Assembly: GCA_964534605.1 (NCBI GenBank)
Contig: CAZHOS010000002.1
Coordinates: forward strand, 1-60,432
From: CAZHOS01 sp964534605
GTDB taxonomy: Bacteria > Patescibacteriota > Saccharimonadia > Saccharimonadales > VXPC01
Length of the DNA stretch: 60,432 nt
Direction: 5' to 3'
In this document: in pieces, positions 23,518 to 31,083 of the stretch
Layout of the letters: every line of letters starts with the position of its first letter
Position numbering within the stretch: the first letter of the stretch is position 1
The notes under the pieces: generated by a model
Seen by the model: only the letters and a program-made list of their open reading frames with translations
Told to the model about the DNA's origin: nothing
Database searches by the model: none
Position numbers and translations under genes: made by a program

Positions 23518-25121
23518 AGACCGGCGTTGTTGTTGCGGGCGATATGTGCTTGCGAATAGTTCAAATCTCCCTCACTCTTCTTGTGGGGATTAAATACACC
23601 CTGCGGATCAATAACACGCTTAACTTCCTTAAACAGGTTGATCATGTCAGTGCCATACATCGCCTCTAGGTACGGCGACTTCGCCAGGCCGTCGTTGTGG
23701 TCGACACTAATAGAGCCGTCGAATGCTATCACCAAGTCAAAGATGCGCTTCGACAGATCGGCTATCAGGTGCACGGCGTTCTCGTCCTCGACGTCTATCA
23801 ATGGCACAAGACGCAAGTTGCCATCACCAATATGCCCGTGGTAGGTATAGGTCAGGTCATAGTCAGACAGTATCGCCTCTAGCGCAGCTACAAACTCGCC
23901 GAAGTGAGTAGTGCTAACAATTGTGTCCTCCAAGAACGGACAGGCACGAGCTTTGCCGTGGGCGTGTTCTTTGAGTAAGCGGAAGCTGGCGCGACGAATG
24001 TTCCAGTGCGACTCTTGCTCTTGCTCATTCGTAATGTATTTAACGCTGAGGCCTTTCTTTTTGAGCTCGGACACGACTGTCTTGGCGACATGCTCGGTGC
24101 GGGCGACTGTGTTCTCGGCAAACTGCGTTAGCAAGATCATCTGCTTGCCATCGGCCCACTCGGTATTCTTGGCGTCATCAGGAATGTAGATTTTGGCTAG
24201 GTTGTAGGTGTGCTTGTCGTAAACCTCCATGCCCTCTGGATTGTGATTAAGGGCCGTTACGACACCTTCTGACAACTGGCTGAGGTTATCGATACCAATA
24301 ACTATCATCTGCGTATATTTAGGCTTGGGCACAAGCTGCAGTTTGGCGCCGGTTATAACGCCTAGCGTACCTTGCGCCCCGATAAACAAATGGGCTAAGT
24401 TAAAGGTGCGACGCTTGTCATCCCAAACACGCCACAAGTCATAACCTGCAGCGTTCTTGCGGACCTTGGGACGGGTACGCTCTAGTAGGTCTTTGTTGTC
24501 GTCTAGCATTTGGCGAACCGTGCGGTAGATAAATCCTTCGTGGTCCTGCTGGCCACATTTGGCTTCTAGGCCGGCTGGGTCGAGTGGTCCAAAAGTGTAT
24601 TCCTCGCCGTCGGCCAACACGACATGCACCTCGTGAGTATTATCGGTCGTAGCCCCAAAGCGAATACTCTTTTCGCCACTAGAGTTATTACCCAGCATAC
24701 CGCCTATGCCGCAGAAGTCCTTGCTGCTGGTGTAGGCGCCAAACATCAGATCCTTCTCGTCTGCCTTCGCTGCTATGTCGCGAAAGAGCGTACCAGACCC
24801 AACAGCGATAGTATCGTCAGCCTGGATGTCGGATGTGCCGGCAAAGTAGCGACTCATGTCCATAATAATATGCTCGTTAAGCGAGCCCCCCGACATGCAA
24901 CTGCCCGAGTTACGGGGCGTAAGCGATATCTTGCGGCCTTCGTCCTTCTTGGTCTTGACGAATCGCACTAGTTGCTGCAGATCATCTAAATCTCTTGGGA
25001 ACACCACAACTTGGGGCGTAACCTGAAATATACTGGCGTCCTGGGAATACTTTTCTAATGTTTCTTTGTCGGCGTGTACTTCACCACGAAGAAGCCCACC
25101 TAATTCTTGCTCTAAACTCAT
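23511..25121 (-). CDS. FAD-linked oxidase (GlcD / D-lactate dehydrogenase type)
   Basis: This 536-residue flavoprotein has the PCMH-type FAD-binding domain in its first 260 residues: VVVFPRDLDDLQQLVRFVK near 38-56, SLTPRNSGSCMSGGSLNEH near 65-83, and FCGIGGMLGNNSSGEKSIRFG near 135-155. The C-terminal cap carries the family histidines in YTYHGHIGDGNLRLVPL near 440-456 and ends with ...VFNPHKK. Such enzymes oxidise 2-hydroxy acids (D-lactate, glycolate) and pass electrons to quinone or another acceptor. No 4Fe-4S CCG domain is fused, and no partner subunit is adjacent. TAGAAT ends 6 bases before the ATG (25133-25128), a leaderless-type promoter. Confidence 0.88.
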   Translation of the reverse strand: MSLEQELGGLLRGEVHADKETLEKYSQDASIFQVTPQVVVFPRDLDDLQQLVRFVKTKKDEGRKISLTPRNSGSCMSGGSLNEHIIMDMSRYFAGTSDIQADDTIAVGSGTLFRDIAAKADEKDLMFGAYTSSKDFCGIGGMLGNNSSGEKSIRFGATTDNTHEVHVVLADGEEYTFGPLDPAGLEAKCGQQDHEGFIYRTVRQMLDDNKDLLERTRPKVRKNAAGYDLWRVWDDKRRTFNLAHLFIGAQGTLGVITGAKLQLVPKPKYTQMIVIGIDNLSQLSEGVVTALNHNPEGMEVYDKHTYNLAKIYIPDDAKNTEWADGKQMILLTQFAENTVARTEHVAKTVVSELKKKGLSVKYITNEQEQESHWNIRRASFRLLKEHAHGKARACPFLEDTIVSTTHFGEFVAALEAILSDYDLTYTYHGHIGDGNLRLVPLIDVEDENAVHLIADLSKRIFDLVIAFDGSISVDHNDGLAKSPYLEAMYGTDMINLFKEVKRVIDPQGVFNPHKKSEGDLNYSQAHIARNNNAGLI

Positions 25122-25127
25122 CCATCT

Positions 25128-25133
25128 ATTCTA
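25128..25133 (-). promoter_or_regulatory. -10 element, leaderless type
   Basis: TAGAAT on the minus strand ends 6 bases before the oxidase ATG at 25121; no Shine-Dalgarno sequence lies between. Confidence 0.55.
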
Positions 25134-25173
25134 CACTGACCAGACACTAAACTTAAGCGTTTTTTAAAAAAAC

Positions 25174-25428
25174 CTAAAATATTCTGGGATAAATCAGACT
25201 TCCTTTAATGGCTGATCGATCTACGCTGTAGCTAGAGCTGTCCGGGTGGCTACCGCTTAGGTGGTACTTGCTGCCAATCTGATACAGCCTCTTGACGACA
25301 TCCTTGCCTCCTACACTGGCAAGGACAACCTGCCCGCTTGCTAGCTTCGAGCGGGTAAATAGCAACAGAGTCCCTGCCGATATTGCGGGCTCCATACTAT
25401 TGCCTTGCGCCCTCCTTATGTACAGCAA
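25174..25428 (-). CDS. sodX: S26-type protease for nickel superoxide dismutase maturation
   Basis: This 84-residue protein is a minimal signal-peptidase-like fold without a membrane anchor. It has GNSMEPAISAG (nucleophile Ser11) and VVKRLY (general base Lys45), plus GSHPDSSSYSVD near 64-75, which matches the GDNxxxSxDSR box of S26/S24 peptidases. Small soluble members of this family sit beside sodN and remove its N-terminal propeptide. Here it starts 2 bases after the sodN stop on the same strand, which strongly supports that job. The alternative is a general signal peptidase, unlikely without a membrane segment. Confidence 0.85.
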   Translation of the reverse strand: MLYIRRAQGNSMEPAISAGTLLLFTRSKLASGQVVLASVGGKDVVKRLYQIGSKYHLSGSHPDSSSYSVDRSAIKGSLIYPRIF

Positions 25429-25430
25429 AA

Positions 25431-25820
25431 TTACTTTTTGGTTTGGGCAAACATGTCAGCAATTTCGGCGACCATGTTGACAAGCTTTTGAGCCGTGTCT
25501 TCTGCGAGACTCTGCTTGACGGCACCACACTGCTTGGTAGCTAGCCAAAATTTATCGTGTAGGTCTGGGAAGGTCTCGAGATGCTGTGGCTTAAAGTAGT
25601 CGCTCCAAAGCATGTATAGCTGCTCTTTGCACCTTGCAGCGTGCTCCTCCTTGTACATAACAATCCGCACCATTTGGTTCTCGCGCTCGGCATCGTCGTG
25701 CAGCTCTTTGTATTTTTGCGTCATTTTTAGACATGTTGCTGCTGCGTGTGTTGCTGTGTCTGTCTCGTAAATGCCGCAGGGCACATCGCAGTGCGCATAT
25801 GCCGATTTTATAATACTCAT
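25431..25820 (-). CDS. sodN: Nickel-containing superoxide dismutase
   Basis: The product reads MSIIKSAYA followed by HCDVPCGIY, the nickel hook of NiSOD: after cleavage, His1, Cys2 and Cys6 bind nickel and Asp3, Pro5 and Tyr9 are conserved. A nine-residue propeptide precedes it. The remaining 110 residues are helical, as in the four-helix-bundle subunit of the hexameric enzyme. It converts superoxide to peroxide and oxygen. The ATG at 25820 is preferred over one 12 codons upstream because GAGAGGAC lies 7 bases before it. The adjacent sodX protease supports maturation. No TTGCAA-type box is visible in its promoter. Reports in this lineage should be checked for transfer from actinobacterial hosts. 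Confidence 0.93.
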   Translation of the reverse strand: MSIIKSAYAHCDVPCGIYETDTATHAAATCLKMTQKYKELHDDAERENQMVRIVMYKEEHAARCKEQLYMLWSDYFKPQHLETFPDLHDKFWLATKQCGAVKQSLAEDTAQKLVNMVAEIADMFAQTKK

Positions 25821-25868
25821 ATGTTGTCCTCTCTTGTTATAGAGACATTCTACCATTGTCTAATGGAT

Positions 25869-26510
25869 CTACAGCTGATTATCCTGGCGCCATTTTTGTA
25901 TGGCAGCGTGGTTGCCGCTTAATAAAACGTCTGGGATCTTGTGGCCCTGAAAGTCTGCTGGCTTGGTGTACTGGGGATGCTCGCGGGACTGATCGTCGGC
26001 AAAACTCTCGGCCTCGGCGCTTTGGTCGCCTCCAAGCACGTCTGGTAACAGGCGCACGACAGCGTCTGCGACAATTGCTGCGGCTAGCTCGCCGCCAGTT
26101 AATACAAAGTTGCCGACACTTATTTGCTCGTCAACCCAGTTGATAATCCGCTCGTCATAACCCTCGTAGCGCCCGCAGATAATTATCAGGCCGCTGGCCT
26201 CGTCGGCTAAGCCTTGGGCGTCAGACTGCTTAAAGGTTTCGCCTCGCGGGGTCATGAGCAACACCTTGGCATCAGGATTCGTTTGCTTGGCATGATCTAT
26301 GGCAGTTACCAGCGGCTCGACCATCAACACCATACCGTCGCCCCCGCCACTTGGTGTATCATCGACCTGGTTGCGTGGGCCCAAACCGAAGTCGCGTAGA
26401 TCTATCATCTCGAAGCTTGCTGCGCCTATCTCGCTTGCTTTGCGCATCATACTGGTCGAAAAATAGTTATCTAAAGACTGGGAAAATAGTCCGATTATTT
26501 GAATTTTCAT
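25869..26510 (-). CDS. trmD: tRNA (guanine-37-N1) methyltransferase
   Basis: This protein of about 213 residues has the TrmD SPOUT-knot motifs: FLIDLRDFG-type segment MIDLRDFGLG near 34-43, VDDTPSGGGDGMVLMVEP near 47-64, LLMTPRGETFKQSDA near 80-94, IIICGRYEGYDERI near 105-118, and SVGNFVLTGGELAA near 128-141. It methylates G37 of tRNAs with a C-starting or similar anticodon context, preventing frameshifts. The length matches bacterial TrmD, with the C-terminal domain shortened. The ATG at 26510 matches the conserved MKIxIIxLF start. In many bacteria trmD is next to rpsP and a KH protein; here those are nearby but rearranged. Confidence 0.95.
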   Translation of the reverse strand: MKIQIIGLFSQSLDNYFSTSMMRKASEIGAASFEMIDLRDFGLGPRNQVDDTPSGGGDGMVLMVEPLVTAIDHAKQTNPDAKVLLMTPRGETFKQSDAQGLADEASGLIIICGRYEGYDERIINWVDEQISVGNFVLTGGELAAAIVADAVVRLLPDVLGGDQSAEAESFADDQSREHPQYTKPADFQGHKIPDVLLSGNHAAIQKWRQDNQL

Positions 26511-26602
26511 AATTACATTGCATTCTACCATAAGATTGCAGCAAATAGCTTCGGGGTTGGTGTATACTTATGCGTAAGCATTAACAAACAAAAGGAGCAA
26601 CC

Positions 26603-27040
26603 ATGGCCGACATCGACCAAGACTTCGTAGAATACATCGTAAAATCACTCGTGAATAGCCCTGACGAGGTTAGTATAGACCGCAAGATAGACGAGAAAGG
26701 CGTGCTACTCACACTTTCTGTCGACCCAGAGGACCTTGGCCGCGTTATTGGTAAGCGCGGTGCTACCGCCCAAAGTCTGCGCACCCTACTACGCGCACTT
26801 GGCACCAAGAATGACGCCCGCTATAACTTAAAGATTGCCGACGATGGGTCACCTAAACCGCCAAGGCGTGATGACGATGGTCGCGATAATAAAGTCCAAG
26901 AAGACTCTGACGGTAGCTGGGGCGCCGATCCAGACGATATCTCTAGCGATGATGCTCCTGCAGCGGATGATGTTGCTGAGGAGAGTGTGGTGGAGAAGAC
27001 GAAGAAAGAGCTTGCTGACCTCGACGACCTCGACATCTAG
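26603..27040 (+). CDS. khpA: KhpA-like KH-domain RNA-binding protein with acidic tail
   Basis: The first 75 residues form a KH domain with the GxxG loop VIGKRGATAQSLRTLLRALG (near 49-68), typical of KhpA/YlqC, which binds RNA with KhpB and influences cell-wall growth in Firmicutes. The usual protein is 75-80 residues; this one has 65 extra residues rich in Asp, Glu and Ser. AAGGAG lies 6 bases before the ATG, with TATACT further upstream (26563-26568), so this is a leadered, Shine-Dalgarno-type gene. A very long hairpin terminator follows. Confidence 0.88.
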   Translation: MADIDQDFVEYIVKSLVNSPDEVSIDRKIDEKGVLLTLSVDPEDLGRVIGKRGATAQSLRTLLRALGTKNDARYNLKIADDGSPKPPRRDDDGRDNKVQEDSDGSWGADPDDISSDDAPAADDVAEESVVEKTKKELADLDDLDI

Positions 27041-27048
27041 CTCACAGA

Positions 27049-27094
27049 GAAGCAAAGCAAAGAGTCGGCGAAAGCCGCTCTTTTGCTTTGCTTC
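27049..27094 (+). terminator. Long hairpin after khpA
   Basis: Two 21-base arms (27049-27069 and 27074-27094) pair with two small bulges around a GAAA tetraloop. The 3' arm contains CTCTTTTG. This is one of the most stable hairpins in the window. Confidence 0.7.
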
Positions 27095-27098
27095 GTGG

Positions 27099-27371
27099 GC
27101 TAGCTTGAATATTTTATCTTTACGATACGCAATCGGAGTGCCATATGCACACCTCCTTTGCAGAACCGCCAGATAAAATTTCAATCTAGCTCNNNNNNNN
27201 NNNNNNNNNNNNNNNNNNNNNNNNNNNNNNNNNNNNNNNNNNNNNNNNNNNNNNNNNNNNNNNNNNNNNNNNNNNNNNNNNNNNNNNNNNNNGTGCCATA
27301 TGCACACCTCCTTTGCAGAACCGCCAGATAAAATTTCAATCTAGCTCCACGCCTGTGGCTAAATGCAGCGC
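27099..27371 (+). repeat. Copy 2 of the two-copy structured intergenic element (spans an artificial gap)
   Basis: Arms GCTAG-C-TTGAA-T-ATTTTATCT (27099-27119) and AGATAAAATTTCAATCTAGC (27171-27190) pair over 19 positions. The loop holds GTGCCATATGCACACCTCC (27138-27156), itself a small hairpin, and CTAAATGCAGCGC follows at 27359-27371 once the duplicated 55 bases are removed. The order and spacing match copy 1 at 23198-23330 (minus strand). Here the element lies between khpA and the small gene at 27419. Confidence 0.5.
27193..27292. other. Assembly gap flanked by a 55-base direct duplication
   Basis: Bases 27138-27192 and 27293-27347 are identical. As with the gap at 6551, collapsing one copy and the N run should give the true sequence. 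The overlapped 55 bases fall inside a hairpin element, which may explain why the assembler failed to join. Confidence 0.9.
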
Positions 27372-27418
27372 TTCTATTTAAGCTTTCTGATGAAGGACAG
27401 GTCTGCTACTCTTTGTCT

Positions 27419-27730
27419 ATGGATGAAGAAAAACCAACTAAACATCCGAGTGAAGTATTCGATGAAATTCTGGATGCGATTAAAGCTCTACGTATTGAAA
27501 ACGGTCTTGCAGAAAATCAGCATGGAGGCTTGACCCTGATAACAGATAATGGCTACATAGCCAATTTCTTTGACGACCTAAAATTTTCAGAAAACATGAT
27601 GATGGAGAGTAAATGTCCTGAGTTCGAACACGGCTACGAGAACCCTCTTTCAGAGCCTGACGAAGGACAAAAAGTAGTTGAACTTGGAAACGTAAAGGTG
27701 CTCTGTGGCGTCAAACTTTTGGATAGCTAA
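27419..27730 (+). CDS. Hypothetical acidic protein, 103 residues
   Basis: I do not recognise this small soluble protein. It begins MDEEKPTKHPSEVFDEILDA, suggesting an N-terminal amphipathic helix, and has a compact mixed alpha/beta body (GGLTLITDNGYIANFFDDL). An in-frame TTG two codons upstream is a less likely start. No clear Shine-Dalgarno sequence is present; GAAGGA lies about 27 bases upstream. It ends before a bidirectional terminator shared with rpsP. Confidence 0.55.
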   Translation: MDEEKPTKHPSEVFDEILDAIKALRIENGLAENQHGGLTLITDNGYIANFFDDLKFSENMMMESKCPEFEHGYENPLSEPDEGQKVVELGNVKVLCGVKLLDS

Positions 27731-27762
27731 AAGCAAATTTTAGCCTTGCATGAAGCTGAAGA

Positions 27763-27794
27763 AAAACCGCCTTTAGGGCGGTTTTATCTTTTTG
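27763..27794. terminator. Bidirectional terminator between a small gene and rpsP
   Basis: AAAACCGCC pairs with GGCGGTTTT around a 5-base loop; T-runs follow on both strands. Confidence 0.85.
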
Positions 27795-27806
27795 GATAAT
27801 TTTAGT

Positions 27807-28316
27807 TTATTCGGCTGGTTTTTCTTCGGGCTTAGACTCTTCAGCAGTCTTTTTCTCTTCGGCCTTTTCTTCTTTTGGTGCTTCAGCTTCTTCGGAAGGC
27901 TTTTCCTCTGCTTTAGCTTCTTCTTTTGACTCTTCTGCTGGGGCTTCTTCAGATGTAGCTTCTGCGGCTGGTTCTTCGCTAGCTGTCTCTTCTATAGGCT
28001 CTGGCTCTTGATTGCGGCGCAGCTTGTCCTTGTTCTTGATGCTAGAGTTCTTGTCAGTCTTTACCTTGACCCAAGAAGGCAGGTCGACACCGTTGCTACC
28101 GAGGAACATAGCAACACGACTAGATGGCTGAGCGCCGTGGTCTAAGTAGAACTTAGCCTTGTCTAGATCTATGCCATGCTCTTTGGTGTGTGGGTTGTAA
28201 TGGCCAAGACTGGCTACTACTTTACCGCTCGTAGGCGTTTGCCTCGAGTCTTGGACCACCATTCTGTACTGCGCGAGGCCTTTACGGCCTGTACGTTGCA
28301 TGCGGATAGATAGCAT
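27807..28316 (-). CDS. rpsP: Ribosomal protein bS16 with long acidic C-terminal extension
   Basis: Residues 1-85 match bS16 (MLSIRMQRTGRKGLAQYRMV, SLGHYNPHTKEH, and the helix around DLDKAKFYLDHGAQPS), a primary 16S rRNA-binding protein of the 30S subunit. Most bS16 proteins end near residue 80-90. Here a further 75 residues are almost all Glu, Ala, Lys, Pro and Ser in repeats like EEAPAEESKEE. The extension is probably disordered and surface-exposed. It is the first of a minus-strand gene cluster with rnc, a Nudix gene and nusB, though about 100 bases separate it from rnc. Confidence 0.95.
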   Translation of the reverse strand: MLSIRMQRTGRKGLAQYRMVVQDSRQTPTSGKVVASLGHYNPHTKEHGIDLDKAKFYLDHGAQPSSRVAMFLGSNGVDLPSWVKVKTDKNSSIKNKDKLRRNQEPEPIEETASEEPAAEATSEEAPAEESKEEAKAEEKPSEEAEAPKEEKAEEKKTAEESKPEEKPAE

Positions 28317-28414
28317 GTAGTTCTTTACCTCTTTTTTACAAAGTTGTTGAAATTAACTAAAAGATATTAACCAATTTTCTACCTCTTGTCAACACCTTAG
28401 CCAAGAAGTACGTA

Positions 28415-29143
28415 TTAGGCTTGTTCTTTGTTTGGAACGTCCGGTGCGGCCACGTCCGTTTTGGACAGTGCGTCCTCGGCGGCAGACTGCTGGGCCGATT
28501 GCTTGCTGTGGCCAGAACCTTTGCCGCGTAGCTTGCCATCTGTGTAGACACCTACCACAAAGACTTTGTCATGATCTGGGCCGTCTTCTTCCATGACCTT
28601 GTACTGCGGGGTTACGCCTTCTTCGCTCTGGATGTACTCTTGTAGCCGAGTCTTGGCATCTAGCCACGAGCCAGTCTTTAGTATCTGCTCTAGCGTGCTA
28701 AGGATGTTGGCATCAATAAATTTAGCAGCTGCATCGTAACCCTGGTCCAGATGAATAGCACCTATAACAGCCTCGAATGTGTTGGCTAGGATTTGGTCGC
28801 GCGCTCTGTCCGATCCACGCTTCTCTCCGCGCGATAAGCGCAGGTAATCAGCAAAGCCTAGGCGCTGGGCAGCCGCCCCGATACTCTCGGTACGCACAAG
28901 TGCTGCTCGCCAGTTAGTCAACACGCCCTCAGGCTGGTCAAAATTAGCGTACAGGTACTCCGTTACTACCAGTTCTAACACAGCGTCGCCAAGGAACTCT
29001 AGTCGCTCGTTGTGCTCGAAAGCGCTCTTGCGGTGTTCGTTAAGGTAGCTACGGTGCGTAAATGCCGTCAAAAATAAGCGCGGATCATTAAAAGGCTCTA
29101 TAGATATAGAGCTAGCGTAGTCGATGTAGTCTTGGGGTTGCAA
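28415..29143 (-). CDS. rnc: Ribonuclease III
   Basis: This 242-residue enzyme has the RNase III signature ERLEFLGDAVLEL (near 46-58), in which Glu and Asp coordinate magnesium, plus a second acidic site near DQILANTFEAVIGAIHLDQG (112-131). A double-stranded RNA-binding domain follows (about 160-230: TRLQEYIQSEEGVTPQYKV, GKGSGHSKQSAQQSAAEDAL). It matures rRNA and cleaves structured RNAs, which is notable given the long hairpins in this window. A Nudix gene lies 20 bases upstream on the same strand. Confidence 0.95.
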   Translation of the reverse strand: MQPQDYIDYASSISIEPFNDPRLFLTAFTHRSYLNEHRKSAFEHNERLEFLGDAVLELVVTEYLYANFDQPEGVLTNWRAALVRTESIGAAAQRLGFADYLRLSRGEKRGSDRARDQILANTFEAVIGAIHLDQGYDAAAKFIDANILSTLEQILKTGSWLDAKTRLQEYIQSEEGVTPQYKVMEEDGPDHDKVFVVGVYTDGKLRGKGSGHSKQSAQQSAAEDALSKTDVAAPDVPNKEQA

Positions 29144-29163
29144 AGGTATTTTCTCCTATAAAT

Positions 29164-29670
29164 TTATGAGTGTTTTTCTCTTATTTTTTTGAGGCCTAGT
29201 AGTAGTAACTTGCTGATATTCTCGTACTCTATTCTGTCCAGAGCCTTGTCGGCCTTAAACCAGCGGATGCCCTTCATCCATTCTTCTTTTTGCAGGGCGT
29301 CGGTGTTACCGGTGGCATGGATCAAAAAGACGTGCATCTTCATCAGCACCAAGCTGTCGACGCGGCGATACTGGAAGTTATTCTTGCCTAGCCATTCTTG
29401 CACATCGATATCTGCCAGGGCAAGACCTGTCTCTTCGTTTACCTCACGTTTGGCTGTCTGCCGAGGCGATTCGCCCTCTTCGATATGCCCCTTGGGTATC
29501 GTCCAACGGTCGCGAGCATCCTGGACTAACAACACCTCTATCTCGCCGCGTTTGTTGTGACGATAGACAATCCCGCCAGACGTAACTTCTTTGATCACCT
29601 CTTTAATGGCGCTCTTGCGGCGCTTGCTGACAAAGCCTTTTATGCCTTTTATAGGGTCGGGGCGCTTCAT
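29164..29670 (-). CDS. Nudix hydrolase
   Basis: This 168-residue protein has a complete Nudix box, GHIEEGESPRQTAKREVNEE followed by TGL (near 80-102), with the catalytic Glu pair in REVNEE. The N-terminal 30 residues are basic. The family hydrolyses nucleoside diphosphates linked to another group, such as oxidised nucleotides or diadenosine polyphosphates; the phrase IPKGHIEEGES is common in Ap4A-hydrolase-like members. It overlaps no neighbour but is 2 bases from nusB and 20 from rnc, so it belongs to that operon. Confidence 0.9.
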   Translation of the reverse strand: MKRPDPIKGIKGFVSKRRKSAIKEVIKEVTSGGIVYRHNKRGEIEVLLVQDARDRWTIPKGHIEEGESPRQTAKREVNEETGLALADIDVQEWLGKNNFQYRRVDSLVLMKMHVFLIHATGNTDALQKEEWMKGIRWFKADKALDRIEYENISKLLLLGLKKIREKHS

Positions 29671-29672
29671 AG

Positions 29673-30200
29673 CTACTCTTTTTTGGGTGCTTTCTTTTTA
29701 GTTGGTGGTTTTTTGGCAGGCTTCTCTTTAGCGGGCTTCTTGGTCGAGGCTTTTTTGTCTTCTGTAGACTCTTCTGGATTCATATTGCGATAAGCTGTTC
29801 CCAGCACACCGTTAATAAACTTGCTGGAATTGTCCCCACCAAAGGCCTTGGCTAGCTCGACCGCCTCGTTGATCACTACTTTTGGCGGCACAGATGGGTC
29901 GTGAGTTAACTCATAAAGGCCCATCCGCAGGATTGATCTATCCATGCGAGCAATCTGGGCTATCGGCCACTCTGGGGCAATTGGCTGCAGTACGGCGTCT
30001 AGTTCGGCCTGCTTATCGACTATGCCTTTGGTTAACGACTCTATAAAGTCAGTATCATCGATGGTGTCGGCGTGGCGTTCGAGGTTACGGGCTAGAATCT
30101 CTTCTAGTTTGGCATCTGGGTCTTCGCACTCTAAACGAAAATCAAACTCATATACTGTTTGCAAAGCAACAATTCGACCTAAGTGACGGTTAGATGCCAT
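29673..30200 (-). CDS. nusB: Transcription antitermination protein NusB with basic tail
   Basis: Residues 1-135 match the all-helical NusB fold (SNRHLGRIVALQTVYEFDF at the start, RMDRSILRMGLYELTHDPSV near 90-109, PPKVVINEAVELAKAFGGDN near 110-129). NusB with NusE supports rRNA transcription antitermination. The usual length is about 140 residues; here 40 extra residues form a Lys/Pro/Ala-rich basic tail. It is the first gene of the nusB-Nudix-rnc set, with GAAGGG before the ATG. Confidence 0.92.
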   Translation of the reverse strand: MASNRHLGRIVALQTVYEFDFRLECEDPDAKLEEILARNLERHADTIDDTDFIESLTKGIVDKQAELDAVLQPIAPEWPIAQIARMDRSILRMGLYELTHDPSVPPKVVINEAVELAKAFGGDNSSKFINGVLGTAYRNMNPEESTEDKKASTKKPAKEKPAKKPPTKKKAPKKE

Positions 30201-30278
30201 ATTGTTAATCCCTTCTTATGTTAAGAATATACCATAAAGATGGCCATAGTAACACCTCTGAGCTTGGGACTAGAGGGG

Positions 30279-30425
30279 TTACTTCTTGGCAGCGCCAGAT
30301 TCGCGTACTGTTGTACGGACCTTGACTGGCGACTTGCCATTAACACGGCGTGCTAGCTTGAGCACGATGTGACTGCGGCGATTGCCTCTACGACGCTTAG
30401 TCGTCTGTTTTTTGGGTTGACCCAT
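30279..30425 (-). CDS. rpmF: Ribosomal protein bL32
   Basis: The 48-residue product reads MGQPKKQTTKRRRGNRRSHI and continues basic to the stop. The N-terminal motif (P-K-x-x-x-x-K-x-R-R-x-x-R-R-S-H) is that of bL32, a 50S subunit protein. No zinc-binding cysteine pairs are present, so it is a zinc-independent form. The ATG at 30425 is chosen on the conserved N-terminus; the frame is open upstream but without similarity. Confidence 0.9.
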   Translation of the reverse strand: MGQPKKQTTKRRRGNRRSHIVLKLARRVNGKSPVKVRTTVRESGAAKK

Positions 30426-30558
30426 ATTGGTGGAAACTCCAGGTTTATTACATATACACAAACTTTTGTCTGTGAGATCGCTGCCAAGTATACACAAACA
30501 GAGGTACATTTGCAACTTTACTCTTGCTTTTTTATAAATCTTATGGTAATATAAGAAT

Positions 30559-30981
30559 ATGAGAAATTTTGAGAACATTCGTGGTAAAAAAAATGCTCTA
30601 GGCGCAGTACTAGCCCTTGCAGCTCTAACGGGCTGCAGTGCTGAGTCCCCAGTAGCTGGGCAAGGCTTCGACAGAGAGGCAATGGTTGAGAACCTCGACA
30701 ATTCTGGCATTCTAGACGGTATGTCTCCCCAGGAAGCATTCTTTGCTGGAGTAGGTGCGAGCGCAGCTTGCCAAGAAGTTCAAGTAGAGCTGTCTGACGG
30801 GTCTGTACCCCTCATCTTCTTGAGTGAAGCGAATAAGAGCCTAGCACAGGACATGAACGATAGAGTTGAGTCTTTTCTTCCAGCCTCTGGTGTCGAAAAG
30901 CAGCAACTTGCGACCACTGCCTTTCTTACAGCAGAACACGTAGAAACCGATCTATCGGTATGCACCCCAAGAACTGACTAA
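30559..30981 (+). CDS. Putative lipoprotein, 140 residues
   Basis: The N-terminus is MRNFENIRGKKNALGAVLAL followed by AALTGCSAES, a lipoprotein signal with lipobox LTGC (Cys26). The mature part is helical and polar, with phrases MVENLDNSGILDGMSPQEAFFAG; no family is recognised. TAATAT ends 6 bases before the ATG, consistent with a leaderless mRNA. It is divergent from rpmF. The 233 bases downstream hold only hairpins. Confidence 0.65.
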   Translation: MRNFENIRGKKNALGAVLALAALTGCSAESPVAGQGFDREAMVENLDNSGILDGMSPQEAFFAGVGASAACQEVQVELSDGSVPLIFLSEANKSLAQDMNDRVESFLPASGVEKQQLATTAFLTAEHVETDLSVCTPRTD

Positions 30982-31083
30982 AGGTCATTCTCCTCACCAA
31001 TCAGTAGGCACAAGTCTTATCAAACCATAATGTTCCTAGATTTATTCCAGGCTTATTTAGTCATATTTATGGGAATGATCTCC

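Noticed and set aside
23131..23669. Open frames on the plus strand across 23131-23427 and 23337-23669
   Set aside because: Composition is irregular, starts lack ribosome sites, and the frames run through long hairpin arms and into the antisense of the oxidase gene. The region is better explained as structured non-coding sequence.
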